Origin: Paenibacillus glycanilyticus
GTDB lineage: Bacteria > Bacillota > Bacilli > Paenibacillales > Paenibacillaceae
Length of the DNA stretch: 64,000 bases
Assembly: GCF_030161375.1 (NCBI RefSeq)
Contig: NZ_BSSQ01000001.1
Span: 124,001 to 188,000 of the forward strand
Direction of reading: 5' to 3'
Translations under genes and position numbers: made by a program
Notes under the pieces: generated by a model
Databases searched by the model: none
Seen by the model: the letters and a program-made list of their open reading frames with translations, nothing else
Told to the model about the DNA's origin: nothing
In this document: one piece after another, positions 57,041 through 64,000 of the stretch
How the letters are laid out: each line of letters opens with the position of its first letter
Numbering within the stretch: position 1 is the first letter of the stretch

Positions 57041-58843
57041 TCAAACTCCTTTCGCGTCTACAGTATCTTCAAGTTCCGTAGGCTTGCCCGAGGACTGGGG
57101 CATCGGCAGCCTCAGAGTCGCTTTCAAGCCGCCCATTTCGCTGCGATCGACGGATACGCCATACTCGGCGCCGAACCGGATCTGCAGCCGGCGGTGAACG
57201 TTCAGCATGCCGGTATATTCCATATCCGCCCGCTGCTTCTCTAAATTCGCTTCGAGCTGCTGAAGGTCGTCGTTCGTCAGCCGCTCGCCGTTATCCTCGA
57301 CCGAAATGAGCAATTGCCCCTCCAACTCAATCATCTTCACGGCGATTCTGCCATCCCTGCGCTTAGTCTCGAGCCCGTACTGGTACGCGTTCTCGATGAA
57401 CGGCTGCAGGATAAGCCTCGGCACCCGCATATCGCCGTAGCCTTCAGGCAGTTCGCTGAAATCGACGGTAATGCGGCTCTTGGCGAAGCGGATGCTCTGA
57501 ATTTCTACATACGAACGGGAATGCTTAATCTCCGCGTCGAGCGGCACGTCATCGGATCCGTTGCGGGTTATGTATTGGAAATACTCTCCAAGATGCTGGC
57601 TGAACCGGATTACGCTGTCATTGTCGTGCATCTTCGCCAAGCGGTATAAGATAAAGTAGGTATTATAGAGAAAGTGCGGATTGATCTGCGATTGCAGCTG
57701 CTTCAGCTCCGACGTCTGGGCGCGCAGCTTCTGTTCGTACACTTCCTGAATCAGCACCTTCAAATTGTTCGTCATCATGTTGAATCGTTGAAACAAGTAA
57801 TGGAACTCATCGCGGGACTTCGGCATCGGGATCGGATCCATCATCCCCGCCTCTACTTTGCGAAATCCGGTGATCATCCGATGCAGCGGCTTGCGGATGA
57901 GCTGATACAGCCAGTAAGAGTATGCCACTATAAAAACAAGCGAGACGAACGACAGCAGCCATAGCAACAGCCGGTATTTGTAGATCGGACCGAGCATTTC
58001 GGCCGACGGCACGTAGGCAATCAAGTAGTAGCCGAACGCGGCCGAGCGCTTATATGCGACTAAATAGGAACTATTCCCCGCTGAAATTTGCTTATAGCCT
58101 TCATCTGCGCTGTCCTTGGGACGGCTCTTCAAGTAGTCCGAAAGCTCTTTCGTAAGTCCTTCGTCCGCTTGGTTGCCGAGGCTCCAGCCGTTCTCCGGAT
58201 TAACCAGCATCGCTCCCGCGTTCTTGTAGTCCGTGAAGTTCTGCAGCGACTGCTTCATCGTCTCCTGGTTGATCTCGATCGAAAGCGCGAACGTTTCCTT
58301 CATGTTCGGCAGATCGGAGCCGGGATAGGCGACCGCCATGAATAGCCGGTCTTTCCAGTAATAATTGCCGACGCCCCGGAGTTTGGCTACGGAAGCAACC
58401 GCCTCATAATCGGGATTAATCGTGTCGCTGATCGTTTCGTTGCTCGATATCGTGCGCTTCAGCGTCAGAATATGAGCGCTTACGTTTTTGATGTAAAGGC
58501 TCGAGTATTTGATCTGCTGCAGCTTGTCCTGGATGCGCTGAACCGTCTCCGTCCATGTTCCGATCGACATCGTATTGCTAATAAATGCGGCGTGTTGGAT
58601 GTCTTTGTCCATCGCATATTGCTGCAGCAGCCCGCTCAGCTGCTCATTGCCAGCCTCAAGCGAGCTTAGATAGAAATCGACCCGCGATTGGAGCGATTTC
58701 GACAGCTCCTCGCGGACGCTCTTCTCGCCCAGCTGATTCATCCAAAGACCAATTCCGTAGATCGGAGCGACGACAAGCAGGAAGGCTATGATCAGCTTCG
58801 GCAATATCGTCATTCTCCGCTGTGTTTTACGAAAAATCTTCAT
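57041..58843 (-). CDS. YesM-like sensor histidine kinase (polysaccharide locus)
   Basis: A 600-residue membrane kinase. It has a helix near 15-35, an extracellular sensor (about 40-290), a second helix (about 300-320), HAMP (about 320-375), and a His_kinase domain with QSQINPHFLYNTYFILYRL (His390). The HATPase has QPFIENAYQYGLE and SVEDNGERL. The start is the ATG at 58843, with AGGGGCGG upstream; a longer frame exists to 58873. It is co-encoded with the response regulator that follows. It lies 50 bp downstream of the GH78 gene, with which it may share a transcript. Confidence 0.88.
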   Translation of the reverse strand: MKIFRKTQRRMTILPKLIIAFLLVVAPIYGIGLWMNQLGEKSVREELSKSLQSRVDFYLSSLEAGNEQLSGLLQQYAMDKDIQHAAFISNTMSIGTWTETVQRIQDKLQQIKYSSLYIKNVSAHILTLKRTISSNETISDTINPDYEAVASVAKLRGVGNYYWKDRLFMAVAYPGSDLPNMKETFALSIEINQETMKQSLQNFTDYKNAGAMLVNPENGWSLGNQADEGLTKELSDYLKSRPKDSADEGYKQISAGNSSYLVAYKRSAAFGYYLIAYVPSAEMLGPIYKYRLLLWLLSFVSLVFIVAYSYWLYQLIRKPLHRMITGFRKVEAGMMDPIPMPKSRDEFHYLFQRFNMMTNNLKVLIQEVYEQKLRAQTSELKQLQSQINPHFLYNTYFILYRLAKMHDNDSVIRFSQHLGEYFQYITRNGSDDVPLDAEIKHSRSYVEIQSIRFAKSRITVDFSELPEGYGDMRVPRLILQPFIENAYQYGLETKRRDGRIAVKMIELEGQLLISVEDNGERLTNDDLQQLEANLEKQRADMEYTGMLNVHRRLQIRFGAEYGVSVDRSEMGGLKATLRLPMPQSSGKPTELEDTVDAKGV

Positions 58844-58892
58844 TTCGAGCCGCCCCTTGCTTATAAAATTCAACTTGCTATCTCAGCAACGA

Positions 58893-61280
58893 TTAATCGA
58901 GCTTGCAGCTAGCCTCAAGCTTGCCGCCTTCGTCCGATTCGCGGCTTTCCCCGTTCGGCAGCATGATCAGCGTTGGTACGCCGGCCGGTGAATGGACCGA
59001 TAACCGGAACATGCGGTCCTCGCTAAGAGTCCAGCTTACATCGACGGTCCCTTTAGGCGTAGCGACTCTGCCCGATGCCCAGGTCAAGCCGCTTAGCCGT
59101 GGTGCGATCCGGATGCGTGCGAAGCCCGGCTCAGCCGGCTGGACGCCAAGCGTCTCCGCCGTATATTCGTAGAGCGGAAGCGCTCCCCAGCCGTGGCAAT
59201 CGCTGCGCTGCGTGACCGGGTCCTCGACCCAAGCCGTAAGATGCAAGCCAATCTGATCCTTCCACGGCTTCCATAGCTCCAACGTGCGGTCGTACAAACC
59301 CGCGATTGACAACGCGCGGAAGTAGAAAAAGCTCATCGAGAACGAGGCCCGCGGCAGCTCCCGGTCGGACAGCGTACGCTCCATGAGCTTAGCCGCCGCC
59401 TGCCCGGTCGCAGCGCCGCCAAGCACCGCCCATATTTGCGCGTGCTGGCTGAACTCGCGGACATCCGGTCCGTCGCGGTACAAGCCGCGCTCCTCGTCGA
59501 AGCAACGGCTGCGGACGGCTGCGCGGATTTCATCTGCTCTGTCAGCGTATTCCTTCGCCGTATCCCGTCTGCCGGTCGCCTCATTCAGCTCGGCGGCACA
59601 GGTCAAAGCGGCGGCGTACATCAGATTGTACACCGTCATCGGGCCCTGCCACTTGGCCGGCGGAGAGCCGGCTTTAGTACGCCACTCCTCTACCCAGTCA
59701 ACAAAGGACCAATAAGCTTCGGGAATGATGCCAACCAGTCCGTTCTCTACCCGGCGACCGAACCAATCAAGCACGGCGTCTATCGTCGGGCGGTAGCGCT
59801 TCACGAGCGACAGGTCGCCAAAATAGCTATAATGGTCGTGCACCATCAGCACCCAGAGCAGCGAGAAGCCGGGAATGACCTGCGGATCGACCGACGGGTA
59901 GCGGCTTTGCAGCATGCCGCTCGGAAGCAGCGAGCTATGGTAATCATGGATCGTCTTGCGCGGCAGCCGGTCGTCCGCGCTAATCTGATACGTGAACAAC
60001 GCCTGCGAGCGGGCGTCCATAATGTACTGCATCTGCTCGTAGAACGGCGTATCCTCGTAGGTATCGTGCATGCAGCGCCGCAGCGTGTTCAAGCTGATCT
60101 GCCACATGCGCGGCCAGTCGGGATCGGAGCTCTCTGCCTTAGCGACGGCTTCAAGCGGATAGCCTACCTCCCGCCAGATGAGTCCGGCGATCGTGAGCGG
60201 CTCGTTGCCCGTAGCGTACGAGAGCCGAATGAATCTGCCGGCGCGTACCGCCAGAGGCTCGTAGATCTCAGGCTGCTCCTCTATGCCGATGCCGGCCGCG
60301 ATATACGTATCCTCGTTGCCGAGGAGCTCCTTGCCGGACGGATCATCGCGCACGGTACGCCGCGAACTTCCCGGGGCCGCCTGCGCGGAGACATATTCGT
60401 AAGCTTCGGAATAGAGCAGCTTGATGGTGGTCGTAGCTCCTCCGATCAACCGAAGCTCAGGATAACCCGCCGTCATCTCGCCGATGTCGAGCTCCAGCCA
60501 GCCTTCGGCGTGCGCCGGTATCGCAAGCGGGAACAGTCCATCCGCCGGGGAAGCAGCACAATCCAGGCCGCGGTGGGTACGCATCAAGCGTGCGGGAGAG
60601 CGCTCCGTCTCGCGAAGAGGCGGAATTGTGCGAGGAGTAAGGTGCCTTCTGTTCAACTGTCCCCAGAGCAGATCATGCGGCTCCTGTTGTTGACCGGGAT
60701 GCGGCCAGGAGTTGTCGTCGAATCCCGGAAGCCGCCATCCGTGCGGCAAGAGGCAAGCGTCCACCGTCTCCATTCCGCCGACGAACAGCGTCAGCTTTTC
60801 CTCGCCGATCGATACCGCTTCGTCTCGTTTTATTTTCCACCGGCTATCCGTGTGCAAGGTTTCAAGCTCGGATCCATGCTCGCCTGTTACTGCGCCTTCA
60901 AGCAGGAATCCCCCGCGATCGGAACGCCAGACGGATGCCGGGCCGTTCTCCCCGTTGTTGCCGGACGAGACGACCGGGTAATGAACAACGAACGCGGTCA
61001 GCGCATTTACGCCGGGAATGAGATAAGAAGTCAGATCCAGCTTCTCGTAATAATGGCTCCATCCGTCTCCTTTGGCGGGGCCGCTAGATACCCAAACCCC
61101 GTTCAAATACAGCCGATAACGGCTGTCCGCCGTCACATCTATCGTCAGCCGTGCTTTGCCCAAATCCGAATCGGCTATGCGGAACGTTCTGCGCAAATAC
61201 GCGCGCTCTTGCTTCGTGCCGGACGCCTCGTCCTTATCCAGCCATATCCACTTGGCAAGCCATTCGCGATTCTCTTCCAT
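58893..61280 (-). CDS. GH78-type alpha-L-rhamnosidase
   Basis: A 795-residue cytoplasmic enzyme related to GH78, which removes terminal alpha-L-rhamnose by an inverting mechanism. The N-terminal beta domain has WIWLDKDEAS and TADSRYRLYLNGVWVSSGPAKGD. The (alpha/alpha)6 catalytic domain (about 375-700) contains YEDTPFYEQMQYIMDAR near residue 407 (candidate general-acid Glu) and WSFVDWVEEW. The C-terminal beta domain starts at CHGWGALPLYEY near 690 and has the GTVDVSW ending. The inner motif differs slightly from well-studied GH78 enzymes, so another inverting exo-glycosidase is possible. The ATG at 61280 lies behind AGGGGCG. A cre-like site overlaps its probable promoter. Confidence 0.85.
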   Translation of the reverse strand: MEENREWLAKWIWLDKDEASGTKQERAYLRRTFRIADSDLGKARLTIDVTADSRYRLYLNGVWVSSGPAKGDGWSHYYEKLDLTSYLIPGVNALTAFVVHYPVVSSGNNGENGPASVWRSDRGGFLLEGAVTGEHGSELETLHTDSRWKIKRDEAVSIGEEKLTLFVGGMETVDACLLPHGWRLPGFDDNSWPHPGQQQEPHDLLWGQLNRRHLTPRTIPPLRETERSPARLMRTHRGLDCAASPADGLFPLAIPAHAEGWLELDIGEMTAGYPELRLIGGATTTIKLLYSEAYEYVSAQAAPGSSRRTVRDDPSGKELLGNEDTYIAAGIGIEEQPEIYEPLAVRAGRFIRLSYATGNEPLTIAGLIWREVGYPLEAVAKAESSDPDWPRMWQISLNTLRRCMHDTYEDTPFYEQMQYIMDARSQALFTYQISADDRLPRKTIHDYHSSLLPSGMLQSRYPSVDPQVIPGFSLLWVLMVHDHYSYFGDLSLVKRYRPTIDAVLDWFGRRVENGLVGIIPEAYWSFVDWVEEWRTKAGSPPAKWQGPMTVYNLMYAAALTCAAELNEATGRRDTAKEYADRADEIRAAVRSRCFDEERGLYRDGPDVREFSQHAQIWAVLGGAATGQAAAKLMERTLSDRELPRASFSMSFFYFRALSIAGLYDRTLELWKPWKDQIGLHLTAWVEDPVTQRSDCHGWGALPLYEYTAETLGVQPAEPGFARIRIAPRLSGLTWASGRVATPKGTVDVSWTLSEDRMFRLSVHSPAGVPTLIMLPNGESRESDEGGKLEASCKLD

Positions 61281-61339
61281 CTCCTGTCGCCCCTCTCAAA
61301 AGTCCAGCATTTGTGATTTCATACAGATCGTACCACACC

Positions 61340-61356
61340 ATTATAAAGCGCTTTCA
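61340..61356 (-). promoter_or_regulatory. -10 element overlapped by a cre-like site upstream of the GH78 gene
   Basis: ATAAAGCGCTTTCA (plus strand 61343-61356) matches the CcpA consensus at 12 of 14 positions, differing at the first two. A TATAAT on the minus strand (61340-61345) overlaps it. The -35 region (TCGTAA at 17 bp) is weak. Binding here would block the promoter, indicating glucose repression of this locus. Confidence 0.55.
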
Positions 61357-61400
61357 AATAGATTACGACCTATATATTGCTTGGAATCCAAGTATCACGA

Positions 61401-61426
61401 AGGGGCTGCCCGCTTGGTCAGCCCCT
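61401..61426 (-). terminator. Hairpin behind the GH36-like gene
   Basis: AGGGGCTG and CAGCCCCT form an 8-bp stem with partial inner pairing (61401-61426), just past the stop codon at 61434. The following minus-strand sequence is only weakly T-rich, so efficiency is uncertain. Confidence 0.55.
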
Positions 61427-61433
61427 GCCATTT

Positions 61434-63587
61434 CTATTGTCGTACAAACATAAATCCGATGATCTCATTAAGCTCATCACGGCTTATGCTTACGGTCACG
61501 TTTCCGCTAGGATCGGAAGTCAAAACTTTCCTCGCTTCACTCTCTTCGATATGACGGAATTCAATAACAGCTGCGAAGTCTCCCTCTATAGTAAGAACAC
61601 CAGGCGTGAACGGAATGCAAGCAAGCTCGGAGCATTGCCGGATGTCCTCATTGTCTTGAGCGATAAGCGCCCATTCCCCGGTGAAACGGATACCTGACAA
61701 TTGCGGAAAAACCATCTCATCGCCTGAATGATGCCGTAATGCGAGGGCCGTTATCCTGTCGACGCCTTGATGGGATTCCACCCGTCCCCATGACCGGATG
61801 ACCGGCTCGCGGCTCACATCTCCGAAATCGGCGTCAAGCCATAACGGAGACCAGCCGCTACCGGGCCTGCGCCACTTGCCAAGCGCAAGCCAGCGAAGCC
61901 GCTGTGATTCGGTCATTGCCTTACCCGTACGATCGGCAGCTCCAAGCGTCAAGCCATTGGTGCCAACAACGGCCGTGTTGAGTAAAATCTGCTTCAGCGT
62001 TTCCCAGTAATAGCCTGTCGACGTATTGATCAGCATGCCGTGGCGCGCCGCGAGTGCCGACCACATGCAGCGCTGATTATGCCCAAGCGCCTCATACTCC
62101 GCACTGTCTCCGGCGTCGCCTAGATCATCGATATTGATCACGTCGAAGTGGTCGTGCAGCAGCGGATGCAACCCATAATAGATGATTGCGATATCCGGCT
62201 TTGCTTCCTTTGCGGCGTCCGTAATGATCTTGAGCAGTTCCGAGCAAAGCCTTTCTCCCCGGAGTTCCGGACAACGCGGCACGCTTACGTCCGGCCCGGG
62301 CAAGCCGTAACCGAAATCCAACTTCAGAGCTGCCGGATTCAACCGGCTGACGATGCTCCTGGTACGTTCCGTTAGAAACGATCTGGTCCGCTCCGAGCTG
62401 GGATCCAGGCAGTAATGATAAGACTCTCCGTATATCGGATCGCCCGACCAGCGCCAGAGCCTGGGCTTCCCGTCCTTTCCGCACAACAGATCCCCATCGC
62501 TCAAGCCAAACGCCTCAGGCTGGTCAATCCATCCTATTGACTGCCATAAAGCTATTTCGAAGCCTTCTGCTCTCATATGCGCAATGTCCCTGTCAAACTC
62601 CGGAAACCGGTTATAGTCCGGAATTCCGCTGCTGTCGCAAGTTTCCCAATATTCGTCGAGCACGATCATATCGGCAGGGGCCAATCGCGAAACCCGCTCC
62701 GTAATGGTCCTCAAATCAAATTGCCCTTCCTTGAAATCGCCCCATGTACATACAAATGATTTCGCTTGATTGGGCGATTTAGAACCGCTTACCGGAAAGG
62801 TTTGATAGAGCCGGTCGTAGGCGTCAAATCCGTTTATTCCCCAGGCAAGTCTGAGCGGTTCGCTCCAGCTTCGATGCAGCAGATCAGGCGCTTCCCACAA
62901 ATCCTCCCTGTATAAATACTGCAGACAGGCAGTAGCGGATTTCAGTTGCAACGATAGCGCCGCATCCGGAATCGTTCCGGGTCCAAGCGACAGCCATCCG
63001 TCACCTCCACCCATTGCCGCAGCATATAGCGGTCTCGGGTAAGCAGCCGCGTACAGCGTACCCATCGCATCGCCAAAGCTGCCGAGAGGCAGCAGCGAAT
63101 CACCCATATCGAAAAACCGCCAAAAGCTGCGCGTCGGATTCGTGCCCGCGCACGGCAGGCAGTACCCTTCCGCCTTCCAGTTCGGCCAGAAGGGTTTGGC
63201 AAGCGATGGAGCGGCCCGAAGCTGCATGTCCGTCATTCGTTTCGTTCCGAAATAGAGCGCTACGATAGAGGTCGGCTGATACCACGAGACTTCCAGACTG
63301 GAAAATCGGATGCCCCAGGCTTCGGTGTCCACCTGTAGGGAGCCTCTTCCGAGCTCATCGAATTCAAGCGCGATTTCATAGCAGGAATCCGAAAGTACTG
63401 TCACATTCGAGATAATCGCATCCGTATAATAAAGCTGTCCTTTCTCGTCGGAGAGTTCAAAAGAAGGAAGCAAACTTCCTTGCCATACCATGCGGCCATC
63501 CCGTTCGAGTACAGCCCGGTCCTTTTCCGTATTCCAACAAAACAACATCTGTTGCGCAGCGATCTTTATGTCCGGCAATAGGTTCAT
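61434..63587 (-). CDS. GH36-like alpha-galactosidase superfamily protein
   Basis: A 717-residue cytoplasmic protein with a large beta-sandwich N-terminal half (about 1-270) and a clan-D-type barrel (about 280-600). The catalytic motif is LKLDFGYGLPGPD, with the candidate nucleophile Asp near residue 424. DMIVLDEYWETCD near 330 and NIDDLGDAGDSAEYEA near 500 are other likely active-site strands. A short C-terminal beta domain follows. This pattern is GH36/GH27-like, but the sequence is divergent and the sugar cannot be named. The start is the ATG at 63587, five bases after GGGAGG; a frame open to 63689 is longer but lacks such a site. It has its own upstream region and a hairpin behind it. Confidence 0.72.
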   Translation of the reverse strand: MNLLPDIKIAAQQMLFCWNTEKDRAVLERDGRMVWQGSLLPSFELSDEKGQLYYTDAIISNVTVLSDSCYEIALEFDELGRGSLQVDTEAWGIRFSSLEVSWYQPTSIVALYFGTKRMTDMQLRAAPSLAKPFWPNWKAEGYCLPCAGTNPTRSFWRFFDMGDSLLPLGSFGDAMGTLYAAAYPRPLYAAAMGGGDGWLSLGPGTIPDAALSLQLKSATACLQYLYREDLWEAPDLLHRSWSEPLRLAWGINGFDAYDRLYQTFPVSGSKSPNQAKSFVCTWGDFKEGQFDLRTITERVSRLAPADMIVLDEYWETCDSSGIPDYNRFPEFDRDIAHMRAEGFEIALWQSIGWIDQPEAFGLSDGDLLCGKDGKPRLWRWSGDPIYGESYHYCLDPSSERTRSFLTERTRSIVSRLNPAALKLDFGYGLPGPDVSVPRCPELRGERLCSELLKIITDAAKEAKPDIAIIYYGLHPLLHDHFDVINIDDLGDAGDSAEYEALGHNQRCMWSALAARHGMLINTSTGYYWETLKQILLNTAVVGTNGLTLGAADRTGKAMTESQRLRWLALGKWRRPGSGWSPLWLDADFGDVSREPVIRSWGRVESHQGVDRITALALRHHSGDEMVFPQLSGIRFTGEWALIAQDNEDIRQCSELACIPFTPGVLTIEGDFAAVIEFRHIEESEARKVLTSDPSGNVTVSISRDELNEIIGFMFVRQ

Positions 63588-63803
63588 CTTATCCTCCCGT
63601 TTCATCTCAACGCGTACGTGATGGATTTGCGATTGTCCTTCCTTCTTCCTTCTATATTGAACGGCGGCCCTGGCCATGGATATGGTCATTTAATGACTTA
63701 TCTTGCATTTTCATATCTGATTTCCGGTCAAGTCTTGAGAGGCCGCGGAGCATGTATATTCTTCTAGACATCAATAATGGAGATAATCCGTTCCTTCATT
63801 AAG
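63588..63803. other. Intergenic region upstream of the GH36-like gene
   Basis: About 215 bp without a gene. It should hold the promoter of the GH36-like gene. A TTGACC on the minus strand (about 63733-63738) is a possible -35, but no good -10 lies at the right distance. I see no operator palindrome. Confidence 0.4.
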
Positions 63804-63833
63804 AAAGGCACCCAAAATGGGTGCCTTTCTTGA
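63804..63833 (-). terminator. Rho-independent terminator behind the GH2-like gene at the window end
   Basis: AAGAAAGGCACCC and GGGTGCCTTTCTT form a 13-bp stem with a 4-base loop (about 63804-63833), 40 bp past the stop codon at 63876. The stem itself supplies the T-rich 3' side on both strands. Confidence 0.8.
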
Positions 63834-63875
63834 CGATATTCGATTCGTAGAGGGAAATGTTCGGCCGGAGCAAGC

Positions 63876-64000
63876 CTATCCTTGCTTGGCACTAAACATC
63901 GTTAAGCTCGCTGAAGCTAGCCCTGGAGCCGAAACCTCAATGGCAATCGTTCCCGGTTCATGCCCCGCCCGCACTATGGCGGCGGCAATTCCGCGATAGG
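63876..64000 (-). CDS. C-terminal end of a GH2-like glycosidase (truncated by window edge)
   Basis: Reading the minus strand from the window edge gives an open frame of 40 residues ending in TAG at 63876-63878. The segment has the form YRGIAAAIVRAG followed by PGTIAIEVSAPGLASASL. This matches the C-terminal beta domain typical of secreted or large GH2 beta-galactosidases (G-x-A-x-A-I-V-x-A-G, then PG-x-I and SA-x-GL). A terminator follows. The gene continues past position 64000, so size and activity cannot be judged. It extends the carbohydrate locus upstream. Confidence 0.65.
   Translation of the reverse strand, partial: YRGIAAAIVRAGHEPGTIAIEVSAPGLASASLTMFSAKQG

Noticed and set aside
63817..63999. 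A 60-codon plus-strand frame at the window end
   Set aside because: It begins inside a terminator stem and is antisense to the C-terminus of the GH2-like gene, which has recognisable protein similarity.

Overview
The window looks like a chromosomal segment of a Paenibacillus-like, spore-forming member of the Bacillota. The evidence is strong AGGAGG-type ribosome binding sites, lipoprotein signals, a surface protein with three SLH domains, a YhbH sporulation-type protein, paired YesM/YesN-like two-component systems next to LplABC-like and MalFG-like sugar ABC transporters, cre-like sites, and a PhoP-box-like array of 11-bp direct repeats. No rRNA, tRNA, CRISPR array, transposase or phage gene was seen.

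Layout. (1) 0.2-3.5 kb, minus strand: an MTHFR-like enzyme, a DUF402 protein and a lipoprotein. (2) 3.5-11.4 kb, minus: a two-gene operon of a HupE/UreJ-type membrane protein and a 2174-residue secreted metallophosphoesterase with lamin-tail and SLH domains. It sits behind four 11-bp-spaced repeats that look like a PhoP box, so phosphate-starvation control is inferred. (3) 11.5-15.9 kb, plus: a PucR regulator, a Nudix hydrolase, and a PhyH dioxygenase / AraC regulator / DUF1450-like cluster. (4) 15.9-26.4 kb, minus: a reductive pyrimidine-degradation operon running ABC importer, M20 amidase, nitrilase-type beta-ureidopropionase, PreT, PreA, dihydropyrimidinase and a small unknown protein. PucR at 11.5 kb is the obvious regulator candidate. 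(5) 26.4-27.3 kb: a non-coding stretch holding a 61/62-bp tandem array of palindromes. (6) 27.3-37.2 kb, minus: response regulator, sensor kinase, sugar-binding lipoprotein, two permeases and LacZ, a beta-galactoside uptake and hydrolysis locus. (7) 37.4-38.6 kb, plus: yhbH. (8) 38.8-64 kb, minus: a polysaccharide-degradation locus with an LplABC-like importer, its own YesM/YesN pair, GH78, a GH36-like enzyme, a heparinase II/III-like lyase, an unrecognised (alpha/alpha)-type protein, two GH172 (DUF2961) enzymes, a 1999-residue secreted multidomain putative glycosidase, and the C-terminal end of a GH2-like enzyme running off the window.

How the genes work together. The pyrimidine genes supply import, two-subunit dihydropyrimidine dehydrogenase, ring opening and decarbamoylation, giving beta-alanine. 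The final transaminase is not in the window. In the two sugar loci, a membrane kinase is expected to sense oligosaccharide and, through an AraC-type response regulator, to switch on a lipoprotein/permease importer and hydrolases. Neither importer has an ATPase gene here, so a shared MsmX-type ATPase elsewhere is likely.

The most interesting non-coding signals are the 26.7-27.3 kb palindrome array and a dispersed leader element. The element starts ATGCTTWCGAAG and ends in the Shine-Dalgarno sequence, usually with a variable hairpin between. It occurs in front of at least four unrelated minus-strand genes.
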